Shown: positions 10,001 through 20,549 of the stretch, piece after piece | Numbering within the stretch: the first letter of the stretch is position 1 | Layout: each line of letters starts with the position of its first letter | Source of the DNA: Tritrichomonas musculus | Lineage: Eukaryota > Parabasalia > Tritrichomonadida > Tritrichomonadidae | NCBI GenBank assembly: GCA_039105265.1 | Contig: JAPFFF010000010.1 | Span: forward strand, 744,001 to 808,000 | Reading direction: 5' to 3' | Length of the DNA stretch: 64,000 nucleotides | Notes under the pieces: generated by a model | Database searches by the model: none | What the model was told of the DNA's origin: nothing | The model's input: the letters and a program-made list of their open reading frames with translations, nothing else | Translations under genes and position numbers: made by a program

Positions 10001-11190
10001 TTCAATGATCTCATTAATTGCATCTGATTTAGAATCGCTCATTATATAATCAATAACTTTACCAAGCGCATAAATGTCACTCTCATATGTATATTTATTT
10101 GTATATTCTAATTCTGGGGCCAAATAATGATCTCCTCCTATATCTAACGTTTGAAATGTGCTATCTTCTTCTATTAATCGATCAAAATCAATTAAAGAAA
10201 CTGTTTTATTTTCTCGTATAATGATATTGTCTGGTTTAATATCTCTGTAGATCAGCCCTTTGTCATGTAAATGCTTGAGTGCTAACATCAGTTCAAATAT
10301 AATTATAAGTTTATTATCAAATGTAAGATTAATTTCATCGATATTCCGCAATGACTTCCCATCTATATATTCAATAACAATATGATTTGTATTGTTTATT
10401 CTTCCAATATATTTAGGTATAAACGGATGTCTGATTTTTCGATAGTTAATTCCTTCACGTTCAATTAATCTTAAATTATCAGGGCTATTTGTACGAGGCT
10501 TTTTGATCACTTCTAATTCATCTTTTTTAAAGTTATAAATTAAAATGCATTCAAATGTTGAGCCAATTCCAAGACATCTTAATTCAATGTATTCATCTTC
10601 ATTTATGATTTCTAACGCTGGTTCTGTTTTTTCGATATTGAGAATGAATTCTTCAATACATTTCTTTTTAATTTGTTTTAAATAACTTTTTTTGACTACA
10701 TTACCTAATGAACAAAGAAAAATCGATCGCAATATTTCTTTCTTTGTTTTTTTATTTTAGAAAATTGTAAAAATGGATTCCTATCCATAACTTCTTCTTT
10801 AAATTTTCCATCTACTTCAATATAATTCATTTTCTGAGTTTTCTGAATTTTCATTTCAATATCTGATAAAAATAATACTAATATATTAGGATTTAAAGAT
10901 AAAATTTTTTGAAGGAAATATTCAGTTGTTGAAGAATACTCATGAATAATTAATGTTTTTTCAAATCCTAATATTAAATATTCTTTAATTGTTTTGTCAA
11001 CTTCTGTCTCAATTTGGTCAATTATAATTACTTCTGATTTATGGATGTTTTGTTTAATGAAAATGATATCATCTTCATTAAATGTTGAAATGAAAAGTAA
11101 TTGGTTTTCTTGAACAACTCTAAGAAAAATATTATTAATTTTGACATTTAGATAATTTAATAAATCATCGATTGAGAAATAACGAGTCAT
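7016..11190 (-). CDS. Protein kinase with about 22 Sel1 repeats (one frameshift)
   Basis: Two overlapping minus-strand frames make one gene. The 5' frame starts at ATG 11190 (MTRYFSIDDLLNYL; the longer frame offers only TTG) and ends at 10705. The 3' frame is open from about 10760 to 7016 and has no ATG of its own at the junction. The switch lies around a 7-base A run (minus strand; plus 10747-10753), so a one-base indel or a sequencing error is likely. The order is: an N-terminal domain of about 160 aa, unrecognised; a kinase domain with glycine loop GIGSTFE, lysine in EVIKKP, YRDIKPDNI (HRD variant), DFD in place of DFG, and APE; then about 22 Sel1 units of 36 aa (KAIHYLTLAANQNHSEAQ type). 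Units 2-5 and 9-12 are nearly identical, from a recent 756-bp internal duplication. Probably a scaffolded signalling kinase; its substrate is unknown. Confidence 0.85.
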
Positions 11191-11193
11191 AAA

Positions 11194-11198
11194 AATGA
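11194..11198 (-). promoter_or_regulatory. TCAYW initiator of the Sel1-kinase gene
   Basis: TCATT lies just upstream of ATG 11190 on the minus strand. It matches the known trichomonad initiator TCA(+1)YW and would give a 5' UTR of only a few bases. It supports the inner ATG over any upstream start. Confidence 0.55.
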
Positions 11199-11223
11199 AT
11201 AATATGAAAATATATGAAGACAA

Positions 11224-12173
11224 AATATTAAAAAAAACATGACATTCAATTGTTATAAAATTTTTGAATGTCTTGTTTTTTTTTTTTTTTTTATTTGATT
11301 TATTTATAATTCAATATCGTTTTATATCTTTTAAAAAAGAGTTATATAATGAAATTTTAACAGATATATATTTAAAATAGTTATATTAAATTATATATTC
11401 TATGAGTTAATTCAATATTGAATATTTTAATATTTTTCATTTATTTTGGGAAGGAGAACCTTGAAATATATATTTAATATGTATGTTAAATAATGTTAAT
11501 AATATTTTGTTTTATTTTTATCAATGTATCCAATGCATTAATATCCAATTTTTGAAGATGAAATATATCCGAAATTAAATATGAGTTCCAATTACTTGGT
11601 ATATTATGTACGCTATTCAAGCAATCTTTACTTTAAATAATTTTGTTTTTTGTTGAGAAACCCCTGATACAAAAAAATTTGTCAGAGCTCTTTAAAAAGA
11701 AAATATCTATAAATTAGCAAATCATTTTTAAAAATTAATTCTTTATTTATATTTATAAAATAAAAATAGAACTATTAAAATAATTGATATTTAAATCCTC
11801 TCTCAAATTATTGAGAAATATGTATTTTTTTACAATAATAATGATAACAAAACTACAACAAAAGAGAAAAAGAATCTGATTGTGCCAGCAGTTGTTTTTG
11901 TTTGCTTATCAGGTTTTATATTCTTTTATTTAAAGAGGATGAGGTACTAATTTGTCAACAACTTCTTTTTTTAATGAATAAAAATGTCTTCAGAAATTTA
12001 AAGATGCAGAAATCAGTTTTTTATTAATGTTTTCAAAGAACTCTTATAAAATTAATGAATAAAAAGGTTGTCAGAAGTACATTCAATTACAAGAGGATAT
12101 GAAATCAAGCAAATAAAAAAAAACTTAATTTTTTTAAAACGTCTATTTATTTATACTTATATCTATATCTATA
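11224..12173. other. Intergenic, AT-rich, no gene seen
   Basis: Homopolymer-rich sequence between two minus-strand genes. A short plus-strand stretch around 11870-11960 is slightly less biased, but has no frame long enough to support. Confidence 0.5.
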
Positions 12174-13595
12174 TTAAAATTTATCTATGATCAACAATCG
12201 GTTATAGTCGAATTTTAAATCATAATATTCATAGCTTTCTTTTTCAATATCTGAAAAAGATTCTTCTTCTTCTTCTTCAAAATCTTTTTCATCTTCTTGA
12301 GGACTGTTGCAGTGCATTTGTTGTGTGAATTTGACGAAGTCCGACCATGTTTTCTCATTGTTCATCAATTTGTCTGTCATTCTCAAGAAGGTGAATTCTT
12401 TCATTCCTTTATTCTTCCACTTCAAGATTTGATTGTATGCATCCCAGTGGCAGCACTCGATAGCATTCTCGCCTTCAAAATCCAGACCATTTTTGCTTGC
12501 GATTTTGAAGACATCATTGACAAGGCTTTCTGGATCTGAGGATGCATACTTATCCTGTCCATGCATTTCGAGACATGTGAAACAAAAATCGATGTCTTCT
12601 TCTTTGAACATTTTGGCGATTTCAGAATAACCGTCATTTCCATTTGCGTTGTAATATCCTGCTGTCGCTTCTGCGCTTCTCGCTTCACTCAAATACTGCC
12701 AATGAATTCCTGCAACTTTTCCTGAGATTTCTGCGTTTGGGAACACTTTTCGCGCTGTTCTCAAAACGTTTCGTCCATGTTCGATCAACTTTTGTGAGTA
12801 CCAGCTCAAGAAGAATTTGCCATATTCAGTCTTGTATCCCGTCCGCCAGAACGCTGGCCCGCCTGGGTACACATTGTAACTGTCGCCAGTGTCGTTTGGC
12901 GGTGATGTCCACTCTGGATGGCCGGCCTCTTTCGCGTCTTTGGCGAACATTTCTTTGAACATTTCGTCGTAGCACTGGAATGAGCCGCTCGCTGGATATT
13001 CCCATCTTGACAGCAAATATGAAGGGTAGCGAAGCTCGCCGCATGGTCCGAGTCCGACTTCGATTTTTGAGATCGTTTTGCATTGAATGTACTTCTGAAA
13101 ATGGTGGTTGAAATTGACCATGAAGTCTCGATACATCTCGAGTGGTGTCCTCTCGCCGAGTTTGATATTGTCGTATGAGAACGAGATGTATTCGTTGTTG
13201 ATTTGATTGAATCTGTCAACAAAATGTGGCTTGGCTTCATGCTCGAATACGAATTTTGGAATTGGAATGTAAACTGTGTCGCCAATGTTTCCGCTGCACT
13301 GATGGAAGCTTAAGACTGGAAGTATTTTGAGGCCAAGTTTGTGCATAACTTTGAAGAGATGGTCATAGCCTTGCCACCGATATTTGCGTGCCTCCTTTTC
13401 AACGAGTCCCCACCAAACATCAATCATAACTCCGTCGATTCCTCCTTCTTTCAACTGTTCACACCATTCTGTGAATTTGTTTAAGTAAGATGGCTTTCCT
13501 TCTTCGTTGATGACGTCGAGAGGTGCCATGACATAAACATTGCATCTGTTCTTGCTATAATTGTTGAATTTAGTGTTGTTGTTGTTTACTTTCAT
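12174..13595 (-). CDS. Beta-amylase (GH14)
   Basis: The protein has 473 aa, the usual length of the GH14 core. GH14 enzymes release maltose from the non-reducing ends of alpha-1,4 glucans such as glycogen or starch. Visible family motifs are MAPLDVINEEG, GGIDGVMIDVWWGLVE, LSFHQCSGNIGD (family FHQCGGNVGD), VGLGPCGELRYPSYL with the catalytic acid Glu, ISGKVAGIHWQY, and EGENAIECCHWDAY, which holds the second catalytic Glu region (family AENALPR). All key motifs are present, so it should be active. There is no signal peptide, so it is probably cytosolic and acts on glycogen. The C-terminus ends in an acidic EDEKDFEEEEEE stretch. Most of the coding sequence (12430-13500) is GC-rich compared with its surroundings. 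Confidence 0.95.
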   Translation of the reverse strand: MKVNNNNTKFNNYSKNRCNVYVMAPLDVINEEGKPSYLNKFTEWCEQLKEGGIDGVMIDVWWGLVEKEARKYRWQGYDHLFKVMHKLGLKILPVLSFHQCSGNIGDTVYIPIPKFVFEHEAKPHFVDRFNQINNEYISFSYDNIKLGERTPLEMYRDFMVNFNHHFQKYIQCKTISKIEVGLGPCGELRYPSYLLSRWEYPASGSFQCYDEMFKEMFAKDAKEAGHPEWTSPPNDTGDSYNVYPGGPAFWRTGYKTEYGKFFLSWYSQKLIEHGRNVLRTARKVFPNAEISGKVAGIHWQYLSEARSAEATAGYYNANGNDGYSEIAKMFKEEDIDFCFTCLEMHGQDKYASSDPESLVNDVFKIASKNGLDFEGENAIECCHWDAYNQILKWKNKGMKEFTFLRMTDKLMNNEKTWSDFVKFTQQMHCNSPQEDEKDFEEEEEESFSDIEKESYEYYDLKFDYNRLLIIDKF

Positions 13596-15176
13596 TTGGA
13601 TTGAGCGTATTAAATAATGAAGTGTATCATTGCTCTTGAGATAGATTTTTTCATTTTTATATTTTTCATTGGAAATAATTCAAAATTGATAGTCTTGTGG
13701 AATAAATTCAATCAAATCATGTGTATAGTAACGGCAAAAATATAAAATTGCTTTATTTTTTAAATATATATTGTAATTAATGTATTATTAAATATTAAAT
13801 ATAATATTGTCTGGTTTTAATCGATAAATGCATCGGTAAACAAAAAACTTTTTTTGTGAAAAATAATTACAATAAATATTCAATTTAATAAAAATATTTT
13901 TTTTTCATATCTTTTTATTATATTGTTTTTTCGATATATTTTATATATTTATATTATTATGTTAAATTGGTTATATTATTTATTATTTCTTTAACTTTTA
14001 ATATTTGCATTTGTTTTAATTATTAAAATTATATTTATACTGCAAAGGTGATATTTATGTTTTTCTTCATGTTAGCATGTTAGTTTACCCTTGTGAGCAT
14101 AATATAATACATTATTACTATCATCAGCATGACCAAGGTTTGATTTTTATTTTGACATAAAAATTGATGCTAGAACTCATATTCACTAAAATTACTCTAA
14201 ATACATGAATGTATATCTCGTTGGTAAACAAAACTAATATTCTTCTTGGTTTCAATCAATAAAAAAATGGAATTTCGTTCTTTGGTATTTTAAAAATTTA
14301 TATTTTATTTTTTATATTTTTATTAACTCAAAGCATAATATAATTATTTCAATTTTGTTATATTTTATTTTTAGTTTTATTCATTTATTCAGTATCAATA
14401 GAAAATGGATCATTGAAAAAAAATTCAGAATGTATTTTGAATTCATATCTCAATATTATTGAATATATATATCAATATATATCTTAATATTTATGAGATA
14501 TTGAAATATTTGAAATAACCTTTTAAAAAGTGTTTACATTTTATGACAATTTTAATATAAATATTCATTGATTGTAAACATGTATATTCATTTATTTATA
14601 TCTAATATATATATTATGTTTAATATAAAATATTGTAAATTGATATTGCAGCTAATATCAATGGATTAATGAAATTATCGAGGCCCATATTTAAAAGAAA
14701 TTCTTAGATGCACCTATCGAGTAGTTTGTTGCAATTATTAGTTCATTTTATTTCATACACGAATAAAAATAATATATTAAATTTGTAAGAAATAAAATTA
14801 ACCAGAATCCTCTAAAATAATAAAAATTTAACAAAAAACTAATTTTTTTTTTTTAAATTCCTTAAATTTTAGTTCATTTTTAAATATATACCTCAGGAGC
14901 ATGCTAATATCAATATATGATACAGAATAAGGTATTATATTTATTAATTCTTTCTCAAATAATGTTAGATAAGAAAGATATTCTAATTATAATAATATTA
15001 AAAAATTTCAAAATCTCCCTTTAAAATTAAATTCTTAGAGCCTAATTGCGATATTAATAAATATTTATAAAAAAACAATGTAAAAAAATAAATATTTTGG
15101 TGGATATTTTCAAAATATTGAAAAATCCAAAATACGTTATTTTCGTTACTATACACATATCAAATCTTTCTTAGTA
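13596..15176. other. Long AT-rich gene-free stretch
   Basis: About 1.6 kb of very AT-rich sequence with no supported frame on either strand and no obvious repeat beyond simple AT tracts. It leads into the inverted-repeat element at 15177. Confidence 0.5.
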
Positions 15177-16076
15177 CCGTCGTTATGAGATTCTCATACT
15201 CATTCAATTAATCTCAGACATTTTTGAATGATTATTCATTTTTTGAATGAATTTATTCAAATAATTCAATTTTTTGTTTAGTTTTTATTTATTATTTTCA
15301 GTAATAGTATTTTTTTTTACAGGAATATGATTTTAAAATGGTATATTGATATAATATAATATTTTTTTTTTGGATATTATTTGAGAAAACTCATTTAAAA
15401 ATTGAGAAGAAAAATCATATAGGGCATTGAAAGTTCCTAAACACAACTTTTCGGGTTAGATATCCATTAATATTAAAATATACAATGGTTTAAAAATAAA
15501 ACTAATGATAAAATTAATAAAGTATATTATCTTTATTTAAAAATCTTCTTTTTTTTAATTTCTACTATGGATGCTAATTGTGCAAGTTTTTCATTTTTAC
15601 TAGCCAAATATGTTTCATTGGCCATTAATAACGTTTTGCTGCTATTCTTGTGTCATTTTATCAAAACATCTATGAAATTTGGGATTATTTTAGAAATTTG
15701 TTTTTCATATTGAAGCTTAAAAAAGCTTGGATTGCCAATGATCACATCTATCTTTGATCTAATTCCTAATGTTGAACCTGACGTCGCTTTCTGAGCACTG
15801 GATTGCTAATGAACGATGAATCTTTTAGTCTAGTACAAATATTGAAATGAAGTAATAATTTTCAAAGGAAATGATCGCTAAATTGAGAACTTCGGATCGA
15901 AAATTGAATAGTTTATGAGTTTTTGATCACAGACATTATTGAGAGGATTTATTTAAAATTTACAAAAATTTGAATTAATTCACAAAAAAAATTAAGATAT
16001 TTTTCTCTTTTTCAATGTGTTTTCTCAAAAAATGTCTGAGAATATTCAATCATGTCTGAGATTCTCATAATTACGG
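15177..16076. mobile_element. TA-flanked inverted-repeat DNA element, about 0.9 kb
   Basis: The left end (CCGTCGTTATGAGATTCTCA and on to TCTCAGACATTTTTGA) and the right end read in reverse (CCGTAATTATGAGAATCTCA and on to TCTCAGACATTTTTTGA) match over about 50 bp. TA lies outside both ends (15175-15176 and 16077-16078), the target duplication expected of Tc1/mariner/pogo elements. Inside, at about 15540-15760, the minus strand has short readable pieces (SKIDVIIGNPSFFKLQYE, KLAQLASIVEIKKKK) interrupted by stops, perhaps the end of a decayed transposase. Non-autonomous; no intact ORF. Confidence 0.75.
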
Positions 16077-16431
16077 TATTTCATGATTTTGATATATTTT
16101 TATCTTTATTCTATCAAAATTCAATACATTATAAAAATAAATTGAATGATTTTTATTTTCCATCTATTACAAATGATTTAATTCAATTTAAATAAAAAAG
16201 TGACCAATCTTTCTCTGAAAATTTTTTTACGATTGGTCGAAATTTAATTTAAATTGTTGTAAACTTCACAAATTTTTGAATACATTTCAATTAAATATTT
16301 TTTACATATATAAACAATATAAATTAGGTATATAATTTTATATGGAACCATATATTTAAGTATCGGTATTGTCTAATACAGAAAGCCAGAATTTGAATAT
16401 TTTCGCTTTTTAAAAAATATATATATAAATA
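16077..16431. other. Intergenic AT-rich spacer between two DNA elements
   Basis: No gene and no structure seen beyond AT tracts. Confidence 0.5.
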
Positions 16432-16957
16432 CAGTCTTTTCGGTTTGATAGTGGAAAAATTCAATTTGATAGTGGAAAAGTTCATTTTGATAGTGGAAAA
16501 ATCGTAAACAAACAATAATTAGTTATAATTTATTGTTTTTTAGAATGATTAGTACATATATATTATATTTATTACATTCATTAATCAGATAAACAATTAA
16601 TAAAATGATAATCAGAAAAAAAAATTTGTTCCATTAAGCATTTATTCTATAATTATAATATGATATATATTTATTTCTTTTAATATATAAAATAAATAAA
16701 ATTATTAATTAAATCAATTTTTAATATAGATATTTGAGTTTTATTTTTTTACTATGACAAATGAAATGAAATTTTTTTTCAATTTTTTATAATAGAACAC
16801 ATTCTAAAAAACAATAAATTATAACAAATTATTGTTTGTTTACGATTTTTCCACTATCAAAATGAACTTTTCCACTATTAAAATGAATTTTTCCACTATC
16901 AAAATGAACTTTTCCACTATCAAATTGAATTTTTCCACTATCAAACCGAAAAGACTG
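16432..16957. mobile_element. Foldback/MITE with tandem repeats inside its arms
   Basis: A long inverted repeat. The left arm at 16432-16547 pairs with the right arm at 16800-16957. The element begins CAGTCTTTTCGG, ends CCGAAAAGACTG, and has TA directly outside both ends (16430-16431, 16958-16959), as in Tc1/mariner/pogo families. Within each arm is a tandem of a 21-bp unit (TTTTTCCACTATCAAAATGAA type): three copies in the left arm, five in the right. The 42-bp arm-length difference equals two units. The middle 250 bp is plain AT-rich DNA. There is no coding capacity, so it needs a transposase in trans. Confidence 0.9.
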
Positions 16958-17028
16958 TATTTTTTCTAATGATTGACACATATTTGGCTAAAATTTAAAT
17001 AAAAAAGTGGGGAAAAAACAATATGAGA

Positions 17029-17050
17029 TGATATCAGAATTCTGATATCA
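17029..17050. repeat. 22-bp perfect palindrome
   Basis: TGATATCAGAATTCTGATATCA equals its own reverse complement. It lies 180 bp upstream of the transposase ORF. It could be a protein-binding site or part of a transposon end; the sequence alone does not decide. Confidence 0.8.
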
Positions 17051-17218
17051 GTATTTTCAAAATGAATCGATTAATTGAAATTGACAGTAATAAGTGATTA
17101 TTTATAATTTTTCAAAATCTGGTTTATTCAATAATTTTTTGATAAAATTTCCCGCCAAAAACTGTACGTTAAAATATTAAATGCTATGAAACGAGCAAAT
17201 AAAACGGATTAAATTACT

Positions 17219-17223
17219 TCATT
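17219..17223 (+). promoter_or_regulatory. TCAYW initiator before the transposase ORF
   Basis: TCATT with its A eight bases before the ATG at 17229. Confidence 0.5.
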
Positions 17224-17228
17224 TTATA

Positions 17229-18622
17229 ATGGAAGGTTATATACCTCGTTACCTGTTGTTGACATCTGAAATCAGGAGCCAACCAACTCCTGAAGACAAA
17301 GCAGCTCATATTAAATTTTTGGATCCAAATTTAAAAATGACTCAAATATGTTCTGAGCTCAAGGCTGATTACCAACAATCTTTAAGAAGATTTCATGCCT
17401 TAAAAGAAAACCGTCGTTGGACTGGCGTTGGAAGGCCTCCTCTATATGATTTTCAAATTATTGATGACATAAACGAAGAAATCTCAATGTCTTACAAGAA
17501 AGGTGACTGCACTAATTATACAAGACTTAGAGAGATAGTAGATAATGATTATAGAAATAGAATTGATGAAATGGAACCAGAAGCTTGTGAAAAATTTCCG
17601 AAAAATTTAAGGAAAAATTATATATATGAACTGTCAAGGCAGATCAACCTTAATCCAAAAAAGCCTGTTCTAGAGGAGAAAGACAGAAACAAATGCTCAA
17701 CATCTGAAACTGTCCATGATTTCTTTGAATATACATATACTGAAGAAATGATACAAGACGTCCCTCCTCAGCTGGTTTTAAATTCAGATGAAACGAGTGT
17801 TGAAGTAAGTTTACCAAAAAAAGTATTAGTTCCAGAAAAAAACAAGAAGGAAAGAGCATTGATAAATTTTCGATTTCATCTCACATTTCAGCTATGGTAA
17901 CAATTAATGCCTCAGGAGATGACTTTCCTCCATATGTTTTGGTTCCATTAAAAAATGTTCCAAAAGACCTATTAACATTTGTTGCCTCAGGTAAAATAAC
18001 AATTGGAGGAAGTCCAAATGGGTGGATGAATGATGATTGTTTTGAAGAATGGGCAAAATGGCTCATTCAAAAAGTTGCCAATATAAGAGAAACATATAAT
18101 TTTGATAAGAATAGGAAAGCAATCCTATTTCTAGATGGACATGGATCTCGTAATAATTTCAAAGTTATGAAGCTTTTTAAATCTAACCACATTTCTGTGA
18201 TCATTTTCCCACCTCATATGACACATATCTTTCAACCTTTCGATCGAGTTATTGCGCGACCTTTGAAAGAATGCTTGAGTAGAATCGCCAAAGAAATAAT
18301 AGATTATATCATCGAAGAAAACCAAAACAAAGCTTTTATCATTAGATCAACCCAAATACAGGCACTTATTGATGCACATCGAGTGGCAACCACACAACAT
18401 AATTGCATGAAGGCATTTGAATCATGTGGGCTGTTTCCGAGAGATATCACGAAAATTTTGAATAACAAAAATGTTAAAGAATCTAAACAAAGTTTTATTC
18501 AAAACGACTTAAATACTAGCCGTCCAGTTAAGATTTCGGGACTATGCATTACATCAGATGAAATACTTCCAATGCTCCGTGATAAAAAAAAGCAAAGCAA
18601 AAAAGTGAATAAAAAAATCTAA
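17229..18622 (+). pseudogene. pogo/Tigger-type DDE_1 transposase, one frameshift
   Basis: Two plus-strand frames cover one transposase of about 460 aa. Frame one (17229-17900) holds the N-terminal DNA-binding part and the first catalytic aspartate in LVLNSDET. Frame two (open from before 17870, stop at 18622) holds ISAMVTINASGDDFPPYVL, the second aspartate in LFLDGHGSRNN, and the third acidic residue in IFQPFDRVIARPLKE (family TQPLDVGVFGPLK, giving DDD). The frame change lies near 17860. Otherwise the reading is clean, so the break is recent. Its own terminal repeats were not found with confidence. This is a cut-and-paste DNA transposon enzyme. It is the only nearly intact transposase in the window and sits 270 bp from the foldback at 16432-16957. 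Confidence 0.85.
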
Positions 18623-18971
18623 GAATTAATTTTTTTTTATTTAATTTTTCCTCATTGTTTATATGGGAAATGTTTTTGATTATTTCAAACAAAGCTTCAG
18701 AAATTTAAAAAAGAGCACTCTCGACTCCTGATAGATAATTTTCAAAAATAAAATATAATTTATATATAAAATGATTTATAGATTATTTTTAATTAAATAT
18801 TTTTATTTTTTATTCATATGAAAAAATTTTCTATCGTTGGACTCCCTATTGTTAAAGTAAAATTTTTTGAAAACAATAAAGTGCTCTTCTGAAAAAGTGA
18901 TATTCTATCACAAATTTTCCAGTAGTATCTCAAAAATTTGAGAATTTAACGAGAACAATTGCAATTTGAAA
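18623..18971. other. Intergenic between transposase and DENN gene
   Basis: AT-rich. It contains a short inverted pair, AAGAGCACT at about 18712 and AGTGCTCTT at about 18884, which might be a remnant of an element end but is too short to claim. No gene is seen. Confidence 0.4.
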
Positions 18972-20531
18972 ATGGAGAGAAATAATGGATCTCAGCAAGA
19001 ACAGCAAAACGAATTTTTACAGTTTCCAATTTATGATTGTTTTTTATTTCATGGCAGAAAGCACTTTATTGAATCATCAACACCAGAATTATTATACAAA
19101 TTTCCAATTGATTATGAAGATGATCCTTGCCAAATAAACTTTCTCTTCCCATTTGGTGACTTGTATAAAAATCATAATTTACAATTTAATAATGATATCT
19201 ATTCAAGTGGGCAAACTCCAATTTATTATGATTCTTTAATAAGTTATCACTCAGAAAGTAAAATTCATAGTTATACATTCAGGTTTGAATGCAGTCCTAT
19301 TTCACGGCCAATGTTTTTAGAAAATATGAAGATTGATGAAGAATGTTATATGACTGATATTTATGATGCTCAGAAGAATTATACGAATCCAACCTGCTTA
19401 TACGCATTTACATTCAAAACCAGATATCCTTTCCCAAATTTGTTTCTTGAATTTTGTAAAAATATCATTTGCTTTGAATATTCAAATCGTTTAAATGTTC
19501 CAGAAATTGAACAATTAATCTTCAGAGAAGAAAAAAAGCAAATAAAATGCTATTTAAAATCATATAAAAATGATGAAATCAAATCATCATTGATTGCAGG
19601 ATTCAATGAAAGAGAGAGAATGTTGTCAAATATATACAATGGCATCATTGAGAACTATGTTTCATTATTATTAGATTATAAAGATTATAACTTACATCTT
19701 TGTGCATTTGGAATTGAACCATTATTTGAATTCATAGAACATGATGATATTATCAGAATTCTCACTTGTATTTTCCTTGAATATTCGGTATATATTTTAG
19801 GTTCAAATGAAGAAAAAGTTTCAAGAGTTTCTACTTCACTTTCGAAAATTATTTCACCTTTTTCATTTCCTTACAGTATCTTTTCAATTATCCCTGAAAA
19901 TCAGACAGATTTGTTAGATGCACCGTTTTCTATTATTGCTGGTATCAAAAAAACTAAAGAGTTTATTGAAAAGATGAATTCCATCAATAAAGATAATGCA
20001 TTAATAATTGATTTAGATGAACGATGTATCATGTGGCCAGAAGCTTCTTATCCAGAAATTGCATGCATTGAAACATATGAAAATATGTTGCTACCTTTAT
20101 TTGATGTAATAAAAAGTCGTCAAAGTGAAAAACCTGAAAACAACATATTTATAAAAATTATTAATTCATTGGTTAGAAAGAAAGATGAAGACCAAAAAAA
20201 TGAGATTGACATCCATGATCATATTTTTAATGTAATTGATTGCATTTTTAATGCAAATCGTAATATATTTGCAGATAAAATAATTCATTCGCTGGTTTCA
20301 CAAGTTAAACTAGTTGAAGAAAACCAAGGGGAAAAGAAAATATTAATAACTTCAGAAATGATAAAAGATTGTTATAAAACTTTTTTTAATGAAAAAGATC
20401 TGCATTTTGTGGAAGAATTTATCCAGACAAATGCTTTTGACTTATATAAAGAAATAATATGCAAACAAAAATCAAAAGAAGAGAATACTTATTATGTAAC
20501 ACCATCCAAAAAAGGATGTTGTATTTATTAA
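18972..20531 (+). CDS. DENN-domain protein with C-terminal CCIY
   Basis: The protein has 519 aa from the ATG at 18972; an upstream in-frame TTG is not a credible start. DENN proteins are guanine-nucleotide exchange factors for Rab GTPases in membrane traffic. The order is an N-terminal uDENN-like part (FPIYDCFLFHG, then YTFRFECSP and LYAFTFKTRYPFPNLF), a cDENN core (LCAFGIEPLFEFI, IRILTCIFLEYSVYILGS, LSKIISPFSFPYSIFSIIP, DLLDAPFSIIAGI), and dDENN-like helices to the end. The LLDAPFSIIAGI block is the strongest family signature. The protein ends KKGCCIY, so the last four residues (CCIY) could act as a prenylation box; an unusual final Tyr makes this uncertain. The Rab partner is unknown. Confidence 0.8.
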   Translation: MERNNGSQQEQQNEFLQFPIYDCFLFHGRKHFIESSTPELLYKFPIDYEDDPCQINFLFPFGDLYKNHNLQFNNDIYSSGQTPIYYDSLISYHSESKIHSYTFRFECSPISRPMFLENMKIDEECYMTDIYDAQKNYTNPTCLYAFTFKTRYPFPNLFLEFCKNIICFEYSNRLNVPEIEQLIFREEKKQIKCYLKSYKNDEIKSSLIAGFNERERMLSNIYNGIIENYVSLLLDYKDYNLHLCAFGIEPLFEFIEHDDIIRILTCIFLEYSVYILGSNEEKVSRVSTSLSKIISPFSFPYSIFSIIPENQTDLLDAPFSIIAGIKKTKEFIEKMNSINKDNALIIDLDERCIMWPEASYPEIACIETYENMLLPLFDVIKSRQSEKPENNIFIKIINSLVRKKDEDQKNEIDIHDHIFNVIDCIFNANRNIFADKIIHSLVSQVKLVEENQGEKKILITSEMIKDCYKTFFNEKDLHFVEEFIQTNAFDLYKEIICKQKSKEENTYYVTPSKKGCCIY

Positions 20532-20549
20532 TTTAAAATATTTGAATTT

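Noticed and set aside
12644-13285. Several ORFs overlapping beta-amylase in other frames
   Set aside because: Shadows of a GC-richer real gene; no family features.
16324-16515. 63-codon ORF on the minus strand (NFSTIK repeats)
   Set aside because: It is a chance reading of the 21-bp units in the left arm of the foldback.
18712-18893. Short inverted pair AAGAGCACT/AGTGCTCTT as a transposon end
   Set aside because: Only nine bases match and there is no TA or other target duplication.
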